A stretch of DNA of 64,000 nucleotides from Capnocytophaga ochracea DSM 7271 (GCF_000023285.1 NC_013162.1:2545001-2609000), one strand, 5' to 3'. Counted from the first letter of the stretch, positions 34,069 to 43,534 are shown. Made by a program: numbers and translations. Notes: generated by a model not told the origin, from the letters alone.

Positions 34069-34944
34069 ATGTATCTTAAAAACGGAAGATTATCACAGAG
34101 CCCTAAGTGGCTTTATATTATAGTTCCAACCCTGTTCTTTGCCTTTACAGGGTTGAACTTTTTAGTAGCACAGTTTTTTGATACTACTACACTTATACAG
34201 TCGGAAATTGCCCAAAAAGGAGAATTACAATTCTTGTTTGAGAACTTAGTTATCTTTGCTATCTTCTTAGGGTTATTGTTACTATGGGTGAAGTTCATAC
34301 ATCGCCAGCCTTTGGTAGCACTTATCACGGCGCGACCCCGTATCAGTTGGAAGCGTTTTTGGTTTGCTTTCTTATTGTGGGGAGGCGTAACCATAGGCAT
34401 AACTTGTATCGACTACTTATTTTTTAACCCCGATGATTATATTTGGAATTTTCAGTGGATACCTTTCTTAAAACTACTCGTGATAGTAGTGCTGTTCATT
34501 CCTCTGCAAACCGCTTTTGAAGAAATATTCTTTCGAGGCTACCTAATGCAAGGCTTAGGACTTGCTATGCGTAATGCGTGGTTTCCTTTGCTTTTTACCT
34601 CTATCACCTTCGGACTAATGCACATTGCCAACCCCGAGGTAGAAAAATTAGGATACAGCTTGCTTATCTATTACATAGGTACAGGTTTGTTCTTAGGTAT
34701 CACTACCTTAATGGACGATGGCTTAGAGTTAGCTTTAGGGTTTCACACCGCCAACAACCTTTTTACAGCTCTTTTAGTAACTTCCGACTGGACAGTTTTC
34801 CAAGTTCCTTCCGTCTTGCGTGATGTCTCAGAACCCTCTTTAGGCTTCAGTGTATGGGCTCCTCTATTGCTCTGCTTCCCTCTTTTATTGTATATCTACG
34901 CCAAGAAATACCATTGGAAAGAGTGGAAAAAACACTTGTTATAA
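34069..34944 (+). CDS. CPBP family intramembrane glutamic endopeptidase
   Basis: A 291-residue membrane protein with seven or eight transmembrane segments. CPBP (Abi) motifs are visible: the glutamate pair in TAFEEIFFRGYLMQG near residue 150, the histidine in FGLMHIANP, and GFHTANNLFTALL. Such proteases process prenylated proteins or signalling peptides; the substrate is unknown. It starts 4 nt after the fucosidase stop, so the two are co-transcribed. Confidence 0.9.
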   Translation: MYLKNGRLSQSPKWLYIIVPTLFFAFTGLNFLVAQFFDTTTLIQSEIAQKGELQFLFENLVIFAIFLGLLLLWVKFIHRQPLVALITARPRISWKRFWFAFLLWGGVTIGITCIDYLFFNPDDYIWNFQWIPFLKLLVIVVLFIPLQTAFEEIFFRGYLMQGLGLAMRNAWFPLLFTSITFGLMHIANPEVEKLGYSLLIYYIGTGLFLGITTLMDDGLELALGFHTANNLFTALLVTSDWTVFQVPSVLRDVSEPSLGFSVWAPLLLCFPLLLYIYAKKYHWKEWKKHLL

Positions 34945-34996
34945 AAGAAAACTTAATTTTTTGTTAAAATAATTTCCTTCATATCATAATATTTCA

Positions 34997-35004
34997 TATC
35001 TTTG
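34997..35004 (+). promoter_or_regulatory. -7 element upstream of the DUF4190 gene
   Basis: TATCTTTG followed by a leader of about 75 nt containing CAAAAGGCGACACCCCGAAA. No clear -33 at the normal distance. The long leader could carry regulatory structure, but I see no recognised riboswitch. Confidence 0.5.
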
Positions 35005-35084
35005 CAACCGATTTTAAATAGCAAAAGGCGACACCCCGAAAAGCCTTTAACAGAGTAGGGAGTAATTTTAATTTTCAGTTTTTT

Positions 35085-35432
35085 ATGGAAGAAAATACAA
35101 CTTCAACACAAGAGCAATCTGTTTCTCAAGAACAGCAAACTGCTAAAGAAAACAACCCAACCATCATTATCCAAAACTCCTCTAAGAGCAACGGAATAGG
35201 CACTGCTGGTTTCGTATTAGCTTTAATAGCTGTATTCTTAGGTTGGGTTCCTGTTTTAGGGTGGATTATCTGGCTTTTAGGACTTGTCCTTTCAGGTATA
35301 GGTGTTACTAAAACTCCTAAAGGATTAGCCATTGCAGGGCTTGTGCTCTCTTTAATTGGGCTTGTTATCCTTATTCTTTTAGCTACTGTTTTTGCAACAG
35401 CGGCAGCTGTTTCTTCAATGCCAGTACAATAA
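35085..35432 (+). CDS. DUF4190 small membrane protein
   Basis: A 115-residue protein with a polar, Gln-rich N-terminus (EENTTSTQEQSVSQEQQ) and two hydrophobic segments around GTAGFVLALIAVFLGWVPVLG and GLAIAGLVLSLIGLVILIL. The repeated A-x-x-G-x-x-L-x-L arrangement fits DUF4190. Function is unknown. It has its own long leader and a strong terminator, so it is a single-gene transcript. Confidence 0.8.
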   Translation: MEENTTSTQEQSVSQEQQTAKENNPTIIIQNSSKSNGIGTAGFVLALIAVFLGWVPVLGWIIWLLGLVLSGIGVTKTPKGLAIAGLVLSLIGLVILILLATVFATAAAVSSMPVQ

Positions 35433-35441
35433 GAATTTACA

Positions 35442-35479
35442 AAAAAGGCTATCTGAGATTCTTCTCAGATAGCCTTTTT
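35442..35479 (+). terminator. Strong bidirectional-type terminator
   Basis: AAAAAGGCTATCTGAGA and TCTCAGATAGCCTTTTT form a perfect stem with a TTCT loop. A and T tracts on the two sides allow it to serve the convergent RsmI-like gene as well. Confidence 0.92.
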
Positions 35480-35499
35480 CTATAAAGTTACATATCATT

Positions 35500-36195
35500 T
35501 CAGCTCCCTATAATAAAAATAGTAGGTCTCTTCTGCACATCAATATTCGTTTTCTTCCAACGATGCACAGGGAGTGTTTTAATTTCTTCAGTAGGAAGCG
35601 TAATATCACAAGCCACGCATAAAAGAGTATTAGCCTGTAATGTCTCTATCAAGTCAGTAAGCATTTGCTTATTGCGGTAAGGCGTTTCTATAAATAGTTG
35701 CGACTGTCCTTCTCGTGCTTTGCGCTCTAAGGTTTTAAGTGCCTTCTTTCGCTCTTGTTTATCAATAGGGAGATATCCGTTAAAAGCAAAATTCTGCCCA
35801 TTAAGTCCACTCGCCATCATTGCCAGTAACAACGAAGAAGGTCCTACCAGCGGAATCACTTTCAGTCCTTTTTGGTGAGCCACCCGCACAATATCAGCTC
35901 CTGGGTCGGCTATCCCTGGGCAACCTGCCTCCGAGATAATCCCTATCGAGTGTCCTTCCATACAAGGGGTTAAAAAACTCTGATAGTCAGTATCCTGATG
36001 GTGCTTATCTATCACAACTATTTTTAAATCTGCTTGCACCTTGTCCGGAGTAATGAGCTTGATAAACTTCCTTGCCGACTTTTCGTTTTCTACTACAAAA
36101 TAAGTAAGTGATTGCACTACATTTGCCACCTGTGCTGGCAATACATCAAGAGCTACACCCCCTAATAAGTTCGGTATTAAATAAATATTTCCCAT
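35500..36195 (-). CDS. RsmI-like tetrapyrrole-methylase-fold methyltransferase
   Basis: A 231-residue SAM-dependent methyltransferase of the tetrapyrrole methylase fold. SEAGCPGIADPGADIVRVAHQKGLKVIPLVGPSSLLLAMMASGL is the family core (split here in several motifs) and FIETPYRN is also typical. Bacteroidota often carry this shorter paralogue beside canonical RsmI (16S rRNA ribose methylation), so the exact rRNA target is uncertain. The start at MGNIYLIPN (36195) is chosen over upstream ATGs because the -7 box lies at 36227-36234. Confidence 0.85.
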   Translation of the reverse strand: MGNIYLIPNLLGGVALDVLPAQVANVVQSLTYFVVENEKSARKFIKLITPDKVQADLKIVVIDKHHQDTDYQSFLTPCMEGHSIGIISEAGCPGIADPGADIVRVAHQKGLKVIPLVGPSSLLLAMMASGLNGQNFAFNGYLPIDKQERKKALKTLERKAREGQSQLFIETPYRNKQMLTDLIETLQANTLLCVACDITLPTEEIKTLPVHRWKKTNIDVQKRPTIFIIGS

Positions 36196-36226
36196 CGTTG
36201 TTTGTATCAACATTACTAACAGATTG

Positions 36227-36234
36227 CAAAGGTA
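36227..36234 (-). promoter_or_regulatory. -7 element of the RsmI-like gene
   Basis: On the minus strand TACCTTTG, 31 nt before the chosen ATG. Confidence 0.6.
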
Positions 36235-36278
36235 TATTTTTTTCATCATACTTATAGTATTAAATGATTAATTATTTG

Positions 36279-36286
36279 TACCTTTG
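36279..36286 (+). promoter_or_regulatory. -7 element of the orphan lipoprotein gene
   Basis: TACCTTTG, 34 nt before the ATG. It is divergent from the RsmI-like promoter, 45 bp away. Confidence 0.6.
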
Positions 36287-36320
36287 TCGCGTATATCTCA
36301 ACAATCTATAATCACAACAA

Positions 36321-37304
36321 ATGAAAAACATTCTCTCTTATAGTATCATTTTCTCGGTTATTACACTGATAAGCTGTAATAAAGACAGCAACAGCAATAA
36401 CCTTTCTGAGCATTCCCAACAAATGCTACAACAAGCTATGCGCAATACCGAAGCAGGGCACGACACAAATTTTAGTGACAACACTCCCTTCATTTTCAAT
36501 GGTTATAGTAATACTTCCAACAGATTATTCGAAAAAGGAGGTAACATATCCATCGGGGCTGCTTTAAATTTTGCGTCTCTTAATCACGACAAAATCATTT
36601 ATAAAAGTTGTTATTGGGGGCTTTATGGCAAAAAAGGCTATTGCAAGTACCCTAACGAAAACCGATATTTTGAATTGTACAACCTTTGGGGGGTGCTATT
36701 TTCTGAAAAGAACAATCAGAACCCTAACGCTTTGATAAATGTAAAAAACTTTCGCTTCTACGTGCTTTACAAAGGTGAAAATGTATGGCGGAGAGTCCAT
36801 TTTCCTGAAACTGATATTACCGACCAAGCCCCTATCACGTGGGCGGCTACATATTATAAAGATATCGTAACAGAAGCAGGCAATGGGAAGATTAAAGTAA
36901 TACAAGAAAAAAACTATTCCACTATCCCTATTGCCAAATCAGGAAAATACGACGGCAAATGGTATGATGCCAAAATATTAGTAAACCACTTTGGTTCTAA
37001 ACTTATGAAACCTGTGGGAGAGTTCACCCCCAGCAAAGTCGAAGGCGTGTATATGCAAGTAGAGGTACGTCTCGACCCAAGTACCCCCAACGCCAAAGTA
37101 GGCATACAAGCTGGTATGGACGTCCGCCACGAAGGCATTAAAACTACTTACTATATGGCTTTTGGCTCTACCCGCATCGTTACTGTTGCCCCTCATTGGA
37201 AAACCGTTAATTGGGTAAACTACGCAGGCGGACAAGGAGCTGACGAAGGAGGCGTCGTACTGAGTAAAGAACGATTACTAAACACCTCTTTTCCAATAGA
37301 ATAA
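36321..37304 (+). CDS. Lipoprotein of unknown function
   Basis: A 327-residue predicted lipoprotein: signal MKNILSYSIIFSVITLISC with C19, then a Ser/Asn-rich stretch. I do not recognise the mature domain. It is rich in aromatic residues and short strands (for example GYSNTSNRLFEKGGNISIGAALNF), suggesting a beta-rich extracellular domain. VEGVYMQVEVRLDPSTP and VGIQAGMDVRHEGIKTTYYMAF recall carbohydrate- or surface-associated folds, but that is only an impression. Only three cysteines are visible, two of them close together (KSCYWGLYGKKGYCKY). It is a single-gene unit and may be a lineage-specific surface protein. Confidence 0.75.
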   Translation: MKNILSYSIIFSVITLISCNKDSNSNNLSEHSQQMLQQAMRNTEAGHDTNFSDNTPFIFNGYSNTSNRLFEKGGNISIGAALNFASLNHDKIIYKSCYWGLYGKKGYCKYPNENRYFELYNLWGVLFSEKNNQNPNALINVKNFRFYVLYKGENVWRRVHFPETDITDQAPITWAATYYKDIVTEAGNGKIKVIQEKNYSTIPIAKSGKYDGKWYDAKILVNHFGSKLMKPVGEFTPSKVEGVYMQVEVRLDPSTPNAKVGIQAGMDVRHEGIKTTYYMAFGSTRIVTVAPHWKTVNWVNYAGGQGADEGGVVLSKERLLNTSFPIE

Positions 37305-37540
37305 CCCCCTATTAAACAGCTCTAAAAAGCACTTTATCTCTGAAAACGAAATATATCTTATATAAAACGAAATTAGAATAGGGATTACTACCTTATATCA
37401 TTCGTATAGCTTTTCTATAACTATCGTCCAAGATTCGTATAAGCTTCCTATAAGCTTTCTATATCTATCCCTTAACTATCAAGCTCTTACAAAAACGGCA
37501 AAACAAACCCAAAAAAGCACCTAACAAACTAATTATCACA
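37305..37540. repeat. Intergenic gap with inverted copy of the 28.2-kb block
   Basis: Positions 37407-37460 (CGTATAGC, then ATCGTCCAAGATTCGTATAA and GCTTCCTATAAGC) are the reverse complement of 28167-28216. No gene or terminator is evident in the rest of the gap. Confidence 0.8.
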
Positions 37541-38308
37541 ATGAAACAGTCTTTTTATCAAAAAGAAGGAAAAAGAAAGAATAAGACAGTTGTCTTCCTT
37601 CACGGCTTTTTAGAAGACCATACTATATGGCAACCTATCAGTAAAGCTCTCTCTACCGAATATTTCACACTATCCATCGACCTTTTAGGGCACGGGCAGA
37701 GCCCCACTATCGCCCCAGTACACACAATGGAAATGATGGCAAGCCAAGTAAACGATATCTTACTAAAAGAAGAAATAGAACATTGCACCATCGTGGGGCA
37801 CTCAATGGGAGGTTATGTAGCCTTAGCTTTTGCTGAATTATTCCTCAAAAAAGTAGAAGGAATAGTATTGTTAAACTCCACTACCCTACCCGATTCTCCA
37901 GAGAAAAAAGTAAATAGAGACCGAGTGCTGAAAGTAATCGATAAAGAGAAAGAACTCTTCGTGCGCACTGCCGTTATAAACCTATTTAGCGATGAAAACA
38001 AAACGCTGATGAAACCGGCGCTCAACAAACTAATCGATATAGCAATGCGCACCCCTAACGAAGGTATCAAAGCAGCTTCCTTAGGAATGAAACAACGCCC
38101 CGACCGCACAGAACTATTCGAACAACTAACCGCTAAAAAGCATATCATTATGGGTAAAAAAGACGCTCTTATCCCTTCTGATAGTTTGATAGCATTAGCC
38201 CAAAAAGCAGGTGCAAGCTATACCTTGCTTTCAGGCGGACATTTAGTATATATTGAGAACGAAGCCGAGACCATAGAAGCCTTGCGCAATTTTATGGCAC
38301 AACCCTAA
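37541..38308 (+). CDS. Alpha/beta hydrolase
   Basis: A 255-residue soluble alpha/beta-fold hydrolase. [13 protein letters not shown] holds the oxyanion-hole segment, the nucleophile elbow is [10 protein letters not shown] with Ser about 97, the acid Asp is in [11 protein letters not shown], and the catalytic His is in [13 protein letters not shown]. The arrangement matches MhpC/BioH-type esterases, but the substrate cannot be told. It is followed after 29 bp by pyrD. Confidence 0.88.
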   Translation: MKQSFYQKEGKRKNKTVVFLHGFLEDHTIWQPISKALSTEYFTLSIDLLGHGQSPTIAPVHTMEMMASQVNDILLKEEIEHCTIVGHSMGGYVALAFAELFLKKVEGIVLLNSTTLPDSPEKKVNRDRVLKVIDKEKELFVRTAVINLFSDENKTLMKPALNKLIDIAMRTPNEGIKAASLGMKQRPDRTELFEQLTAKKHIIMGKKDALIPSDSLIALAQKAGASYTLLSGGHLVYIENEAETIEALRNFMAQP

Positions 38309-38337
38309 TCTTAACCCTTTTTCTCAAATTCCAAGAT

Positions 38338-39384
38338 ATGTATAAGCTATTCATTCGCCCATTCCTTTTCAGTCTCGACCCCGAGAAAGCTCATCACTTT
38401 ACATTTAAATACTTAAAGTTTGTTCACAAAATCCCCTTAGTGCCTTTGCTCATTCGCAAAATATACAATGTGGAACACCCTTCTCTACATCGCGAAATCT
38501 TTGGGCTACACTTCAAAAATCCCATAGGATTAGCCGCAGGTTTAGATAAAGATGCTAAATTGTACAAAGAGTTAGCCAATTTAGGTTTTGGTTTTATCGA
38601 AATCGGAACCATTACCCCTAAACCACAACTGGGGAACCCAAAAAAGCGATTGTTCAGACTCTTAGAAGACCAAGGAATTATAAACCGTATGGGCTTTAAC
38701 AACGAAGGAGTTGAAGCTGCTGTAAAGCGCCTTAAAAAGAATACCAATGTACTGATAGGAGGAAATATTGGTAAAAATAAAACCACCCCAAATGAAGAAG
38801 CGGTAAACGACTACCTGATTTGTTTTAAACAACTCTTTAATTATGTCGATTATTTTGTAGTAAATGTAAGTTCACCCAATACTCCAAATTTGCGTACATT
38901 ACAAGAAAAAGAACCTCTAAAACAGCTTTTAAGCACTTTGCAAAACACAAACCTAACCCATAAAAACCCTAAGCCTATCCTCTTAAAAATCGCCCCTGAC
39001 CTTACCGACGAACAACTGTCAGATATCATCGAAATCGTACAAGAAACTCATATTGCAGGCGTAATAGCTACCAATACCACGATTGGTAGAGAAGGGTTAG
39101 TATCCAATAATCAAAAAGAAACCGGCGGACTTAGTGGGAAACCTCTAAAAAATCGCTCCACTGAGGTAATACGTTTTCTAAGTGAAAAGAGCAACCACGC
39201 ATTTCCCATCATTGGCGTTGGAGGAATATTTAGTGAAACCGATGCCCTCGAAAAGTTAGAAGCAGGAGCCTCACTTATCCAGCTCTATACAGGTTTCATT
39301 TACGAAGGAGCAGGTCTTATAAAACGCATTAATAAACAGCTAATTGCTAATATGAATAAAGGTTTCAGAAATGATTGTCTCTGA
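38338..39384 (+). CDS. pyrD: Dihydroorotate dehydrogenase (quinone), class 2
   Basis: A 348-residue membrane-associated FMN enzyme oxidising dihydroorotate with quinone in pyrimidine synthesis. The N-terminal amphipathic segment ([18 protein letters not shown]) is class 2-specific. [29 protein letters not shown] and the catalytic serine in [12 protein letters not shown] are visible, then GVIATNTTI and [27 protein letters not shown]. Length is typical. Confidence 0.95.
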   Translation: MYKLFIRPFLFSLDPEKAHHFTFKYLKFVHKIPLVPLLIRKIYNVEHPSLHREIFGLHFKNPIGLAAGLDKDAKLYKELANLGFGFIEIGTITPKPQLGNPKKRLFRLLEDQGIINRMGFNNEGVEAAVKRLKKNTNVLIGGNIGKNKTTPNEEAVNDYLICFKQLFNYVDYFVVNVSSPNTPNLRTLQEKEPLKQLLSTLQNTNLTHKNPKPILLKIAPDLTDEQLSDIIEIVQETHIAGVIATNTTIGREGLVSNNQKETGGLSGKPLKNRSTEVIRFLSEKSNHAFPIIGVGGIFSETDALEKLEAGASLIQLYTGFIYEGAGLIKRINKQLIANMNKGFRNDCL

Positions 39385-39617
39385 TTTACAACCTCATAGT
39401 CGTTTTTGCGTCACATCTCCCCCTTTGGAGGGGGCTGGGGGGAGGTTTATAATCAATAATTTAGTTCAACTCTTGATTAGCTTTGCTAATTCTAACCAAC
39501 ATTAGCATTATTTCCGTTATTTGTTATTTGTAATTCTTAATTCATCGATACAAACCAAACGCATTGATGAAATAAAAGTCTTGATGAAATTTTATAAACA
39601 TACTCATCTCACAAATA
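39385..39617. other. Gap downstream of pyrD with a CCCCCTTTGGAGGGGG element
   Basis: CTCCCCCTTTGGAGGGGGCTGGGGGGAGG-like sequence (39408-39437) forms a G/C-rich hairpin. The rest is AT-rich, with nothing else recognised before the yicC promoter. Confidence 0.65.
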
Positions 39618-39647
39618 TTGTCAATTACTAATTATTTTATACCTTTG
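39618..39647 (+). promoter_or_regulatory. Promoter of yicC-gmk-nadD
   Basis: TTG (39618-39620), 19-nt spacer, TACCTTTG (39640-39647). Confidence 0.7.
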
Positions 39648-39670
39648 CACTTATTTTCAAAAACGATATT

Positions 39671-40525
39671 ATGATACAGTCAATGACAGGCTTTGGCAAG
39701 AGTGTACTATCTCTCACCGATAAACATATTAGTATAGAAATCAAATCCTTAAACAGTAAGAGTATTGATATCAATACACGTATTCCACAAGCGTATCGCG
39801 AAAAAGAACTCGATTTCCGTAAACTCATTGCCGAGCAGCTCTTACGCGGGAAAGTAGATTTTAGTATCTTTGTAGAAAATACAGGCACACAAACACCCTC
39901 TAAAATCAATCCTAATATCGTAAAATCCTATATCGAGCAAATGCGTGCTATTGTTGATGGTGACCTTACCGAACTGCTAAAAATGGCAGTACGTATGCCC
40001 GATGCCTTACAAACCACCACCGAAAGCGTTTCCGAAGAAGAACTTTCAGCTATTTTCGAACATATCAGCCTCGCCATTACCGATTTGCAATCCTTCCGCA
40101 TTCAAGAAGGTAAAGTTTTAGAAAAAGACTTCGTTTTGCGTATTAGTAACATCGATAGCTTACTGCAAGAGGTACAAGCTCTTGATAGTGAACGCTTAGC
40201 GCTCATTCGCGAACGCTTGGAAAAAGCAGTAGCTGATATCCAGAGTGTAGACGCCAACCGCTTTGAGCAAGAACTCATTTTCTACTTAGAAAAATTGGAC
40301 ATCACAGAAGAAAAAATCCGACTCAAAAAACACTTAGACTATTTTCTCGAAACCCTTCACAGCGAAGATTCTAACGGACGTAAATTGAGTTTTATTGCAC
40401 AAGAAATAGGCAGAGAAATCAATACCTTAGGTTCAAAAGCTAACTTCGCCCCTATGCAACAGTTAGTAGTCCAAATGAAAGACGAACTCGAAAAGATTAA
40501 AGAACAAGTTCTAAACGTATTATAA
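39671..40525 (+). CDS. YicC family endoribonuclease
   Basis: A 284-residue protein beginning MIQSMTGFGKS, the hallmark of YicC. Middle FRIQEGKVLEKD and the C-terminal DUF1732 region (RLKKHLDYFLETL, GRKLSFIAQEIGREINTLGSKANFAPM) complete the family pattern. E. coli YicC is an RNase that promotes decay of some small RNAs. The gene is usually next to gmk, as here (31 bp), with nadD following. Confidence 0.93.
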   Translation: MIQSMTGFGKSVLSLTDKHISIEIKSLNSKSIDINTRIPQAYREKELDFRKLIAEQLLRGKVDFSIFVENTGTQTPSKINPNIVKSYIEQMRAIVDGDLTELLKMAVRMPDALQTTTESVSEEELSAIFEHISLAITDLQSFRIQEGKVLEKDFVLRISNIDSLLQEVQALDSERLALIRERLEKAVADIQSVDANRFEQELIFYLEKLDITEEKIRLKKHLDYFLETLHSEDSNGRKLSFIAQEIGREINTLGSKANFAPMQQLVVQMKDELEKIKEQVLNVL

Positions 40526-40556
40526 CCTGCTAATTTACCAATTTGCTAATTAAAAA

Positions 40557-41123
40557 ATGAACAAACTAATTATTTTCTCAGCTCCTTCTGGGAGTGGCAA
40601 AACTACCATAGTGAGGCATTTACTCTCGCTCAAAAAACTAAACTTAGCCTTTTCTATTTCGGCTACTTCTCGTGCTCCTCGTGGTGAAGAACAACACGGC
40701 AAAGAATACTATTTCCTTTCTGCTGATGAATTCAAAAAACGTGTTCAGCACAACGAATTTATGGAATGGGAAGAGGTATACACAGGTTGTTATTACGGCA
40801 CATTAAAATCAGAAGTAGAACGCCTATGGGCAAAGGGAAAGAATGTGATATTCGATATTGATGTTGCAGGAGGTCTCCGTCTCAAACAACAATATCCAGA
40901 GCAAACTTTAGCAGTATTTGTTGAACCGCCAAGCCTTATTGCCTTAGAAGAACGCTTGCGCAACCGTAAGACCGAAACAGAGGAGAAAATACAAATGCGT
41001 CTCAACAAAGCCGAACAAGAAATGGCAACTGCTCACCAGTTTGATGTGATTATCAAAAACGATAATCTACAACAAGCCCTACAAGAGGCTGAGCGCATAG
41101 TAACCGATTTTATCAACCGATGA
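40557..41123 (+). CDS. gmk: Guanylate kinase
   Basis: A 188-residue P-loop kinase phosphorylating GMP to GDP. P-loop APSGSGKTT (8-16), the GMP-binding SATSRAPRGEEQHGKEYYF segment and the RNRKTETEEKIQMRL lid are visible. Overlaps nadD by 4 nt (ATGA). Confidence 0.96.
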   Translation: MNKLIIFSAPSGSGKTTIVRHLLSLKKLNLAFSISATSRAPRGEEQHGKEYYFLSADEFKKRVQHNEFMEWEEVYTGCYYGTLKSEVERLWAKGKNVIFDIDVAGGLRLKQQYPEQTLAVFVEPPSLIALEERLRNRKTETEEKIQMRLNKAEQEMATAHQFDVIIKNDNLQQALQEAERIVTDFINR

Positions 41124-41707
41124 AAAAACAAATAGGCTTATTCTTTGGCTCGTTTAACCCTATTCATATAGGGCATCTCATTATCGCCAATCATTTGGTA
41201 GAGCACAGTGCAATGAACGAACTGTGGTTTGTGGTAACACCTCAAAATCCGTTTAAAGAAAAACAATCGTTATTAGACAACCACTTGCGATTGGAAATGG
41301 TCAATTTGGCAATAGAGAGCTATCCCAAGTTACGCGCCTCAAACATCGAGTTTCACTTGCCACAACCTAATTACACAGTTAATACCTTAGCCTATTTAGA
41401 GGAAAAACACCCTAATACTAACTTTGCCCTAATTATGGGGGAAGACAACCTAAAAAGCTTTCACAAATGGAAGAACTACGAGCATATTTTAGTAAATTAC
41501 CCTATTTATGTCTATCCTCGTATTTCAGAAGGTACAGTGCCCGAAGCTTTAACTGAGCACCCGCATATCACCCGTGTACCCGCCCCTATCATCGAACTCT
41601 CAGCCACCTTTATCCGTGAAGAAATCAAAGCTGGACGCAATATACGTCCGCTCCTCCCCGAAAAAGTATGGCAATACATTGATAAATTAGGACTCTATTT
41701 CAATTAA
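41120..41707 (+). CDS. nadD: Nicotinate-nucleotide adenylyltransferase
   Basis: A 195-residue nucleotidyltransferase forming NaAD in NAD synthesis. Nucleotide-binding GSFNPIHIGHL near the N-terminus (HxGH) and the C-terminal SATFIREEIKAG (ISxTxxR) are diagnostic. FALIMGEDNLKSFHKW also fits. Translationally coupled to gmk. Confidence 0.95.
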   Translation: MKKQIGLFFGSFNPIHIGHLIIANHLVEHSAMNELWFVVTPQNPFKEKQSLLDNHLRLEMVNLAIESYPKLRASNIEFHLPQPNYTVNTLAYLEEKHPNTNFALIMGEDNLKSFHKWKNYEHILVNYPIYVYPRISEGTVPEALTEHPHITRVPAPIIELSATFIREEIKAGRNIRPLLPEKVWQYIDKLGLYFN

Positions 41708-41744
41708 CAATTGACAAGTAACAATTAACATTTTTGCGTCATAC

Positions 41745-41775
41745 ACTTAGCCAAAGTTTCACACTTTGGCTAAGT
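41745..41775. repeat. Perfect 13-bp palindrome (CTTAGCCAAAG type)
   Basis: ACTTAGCCAAAGT, loop TTCAC, ACTTTGGCTAAGT. It sits 13 nt before a -7 box (TATCTTTG, 41788-41795) that would serve the phosphatase gene. It is a compensatory variant of the CTTTGCCAAAG copies. Confidence 0.8.
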
Positions 41776-41787
41776 TAAAACCAATAA

Positions 41788-41795
41788 TATCTTTG
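41788..41795 (+). promoter_or_regulatory. -7 element of the phosphatase-recR-DUF3109 cluster
   Basis: TATCTTTG, 38 nt before the ATG; the -33 region coincides with the palindrome arm. Confidence 0.55.
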
Positions 41796-41833
41796 TTTAA
41801 TTTCTAAGACGTAAGTCTTATCTCTTTTAATAT

Positions 41834-42301
41834 ATGAAAAAAACGAAAATACTAATGGTTTGCTTAGGCAATATTTGCCGTTCTCCTTTAGCCGAAGGCG
41901 TGATGAGAAGCAAGCTCCCTTCCGATAACTTTGAAGTAGATTCAGCTGGTACTGCCAACTATCACGTAGGCGATACTCCTGACACTCGTTCTATCGCCTC
42001 TGGCAAAAAACACGGAGTAGATATCTCTATGCTTAGAGGTTGTCAGTTCTCAGCCAAAGATTTTGCCCTTTTCGATTATATTTTCGTAATGGATAAAAGC
42101 AATTACCAAAACGTTATCCGGCTTGCTAAGAACGAAAAAGAGCGTGCTAAAGTACATTTCTTAGCTGATGCTTTGAATGGAATGACACAACACGAAATCC
42201 CCGACCCTTATTACGGCACAGAAGCTGATTTCGAAAACGTTTATCAGCTCATCGACGAGGCTTGCACCAAAGTTGCTCACAAACTATCTCCTAACCCCTA
42301 A
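41834..42301 (+). CDS. Low-molecular-weight protein-tyrosine-phosphatase
   Basis: A 155-residue phosphatase with the CX5R loop C10-LGNIC-R16-S and the acid Asp in IPDPYYG near residue 127. VDSAGTANYHVGDTPDTRS is also typical. In bacteria such enzymes often act with tyrosine kinases on capsule or exopolysaccharide export. No kinase is in the window. It is 18 nt from recR. Confidence 0.93.
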   Translation: MKKTKILMVCLGNICRSPLAEGVMRSKLPSDNFEVDSAGTANYHVGDTPDTRSIASGKKHGVDISMLRGCQFSAKDFALFDYIFVMDKSNYQNVIRLAKNEKERAKVHFLADALNGMTQHEIPDPYYGTEADFENVYQLIDEACTKVAHKLSPNP

Positions 42302-42319
42302 CTACTATTATCTCCTAAA

Positions 42320-42940
42320 ATGGATTTCTCATCTAAACTCTTAGAAAACGCCGTCTACGAAATAGCACAATTGCCTAGTATAGGCAAACGTACGGCTTTG
42401 CGTTTAGCCTTGCACCTGCTCAAACAACCCGAGGAGCAATCACTACAATTGGCACAAGCTATTGTAGCTTTACGCACTCATATCCAATACTGCAAAAACT
42501 GCCACAACATCTCCGATGTAGATTTGTGTGAGATATGTGCTAACCCTATGCGTGATACGGGAGTTGTTTGTGTTGTAGAAGATTTTAGAGATGTAATGGC
42601 AATAGAAAACACAGGACAATTCTTTGGTCAGTATCACGTCTTAGGAGGTAAAATATCCCCTATCGATGGCATCGCTCCTTCCAATCTACATATTGCCTCA
42701 CTGATAGAAAAAGTAAAGACAGGTAAAGTAACTGAACTAATCCTAGCTCTGAGCAATACAATGGAGGGCGATACTACCAATTTCTATATTTACAAACAAG
42801 TAGAGTCTTACCATATCACCATTTCTACCATTGCCCGAGGCATAGCCGTAGGAGGCGAACTCGAATACACTGATGAGGTAACTTTGGGCAGAAGTATTAC
42901 TCAGCGCATTCCTTTTGAAAAAGCTATTAAAGCCGTTTAA
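42320..42940 (+). CDS. recR: Recombination protein RecR
   Basis: A 206-residue ring-forming component of RecFOR. Helix-hairpin-helix [17 protein letters not shown], the C4 zinc finger [16 protein letters not shown], and the Toprim segment [17 protein letters not shown] followed by [14 protein letters not shown] are clear. Three bases separate it from the DUF3109 gene. Together with recO at 27 kb, two of the RecFOR proteins are encoded here. Confidence 0.96.
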   Translation: MDFSSKLLENAVYEIAQLPSIGKRTALRLALHLLKQPEEQSLQLAQAIVALRTHIQYCKNCHNISDVDLCEICANPMRDTGVVCVVEDFRDVMAIENTGQFFGQYHVLGGKISPIDGIAPSNLHIASLIEKVKTGKVTELILALSNTMEGDTTNFYIYKQVESYHITISTIARGIAVGGELEYTDEVTLGRSITQRIPFEKAIKAV

Positions 42941-42943
42941 AAT

Positions 42944-43516
42944 ATGATACAAGTAGCCAATACCATTATTTCGGAAGATATCATAGATTGCGATTTTGTT
43001 TGCAACCTTAATGCTTGTAAAGGTGTTTGTTGTATAGAAGGTGATGCAGGAGCACCCGTAGAAGAAAGCGAACTAAAAGTGATGAAGCGCATTTATCCCG
43101 AAGTAGCTCCTTACCTTACCGAGGAAGGTCGTACAGCTATCGAGGAGCAAGGAGTATACATCAAAGGAGAAGACGGCGAATGGGAAACTCCTCTCATCAA
43201 TGGAGGCGAATGTGCTTATGTAGTACGCAATGAAAAAGGTTGGGCTCTTTGTGCTATCGAGCAAGCATATAACGATAAAAAAATAGACTGGAAGAAACCT
43301 ATATCGTGTCACTTATATCCTATACGATTACAAGAGTACAGCTCCTTCACAGCAGTCAATTACCATCGTTGGAGTCCTATATGCGATGATGCTTGTGTCT
43401 TAGGTAAAAAGTTACAAGTGCCTATCTACAAATTCGTAAAAGAGGCTCTTATTAGAAAGTTTGGAGAAGAGTGGTTTCAAGAGTTAGAGCTTATAGCTGA
43501 GCATTTGAAAAAATAA
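42944..43516 (+). CDS. DUF3109 family cysteine-rich protein
   Basis: A 190-residue protein with conserved-type cysteines: CDFVCNLNACKGVCC near the N-terminus, then CAYVV, CAIEQAYND, SCHLYPIRL and ICDDACVLGKK. The pattern is that of DUF3109, related to YkgJ-type proteins proposed to bind metal (zinc or iron-sulphur). It is probably read with recR. Function is unknown. Confidence 0.85.
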   Translation: MIQVANTIISEDIIDCDFVCNLNACKGVCCIEGDAGAPVEESELKVMKRIYPEVAPYLTEEGRTAIEEQGVYIKGEDGEWETPLINGGECAYVVRNEKGWALCAIEQAYNDKKIDWKKPISCHLYPIRLQEYSSFTAVNYHRWSPICDDACVLGKKLQVPIYKFVKEALIRKFGEEWFQELELIAEHLKK

Positions 43517-43534
43517 CATATAAATAACAAAATA

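Noticed and set aside
34997-35084. Riboswitch in the long leader of the DUF4190 gene
   Set aside because: No known aptamer motif is recognisable.
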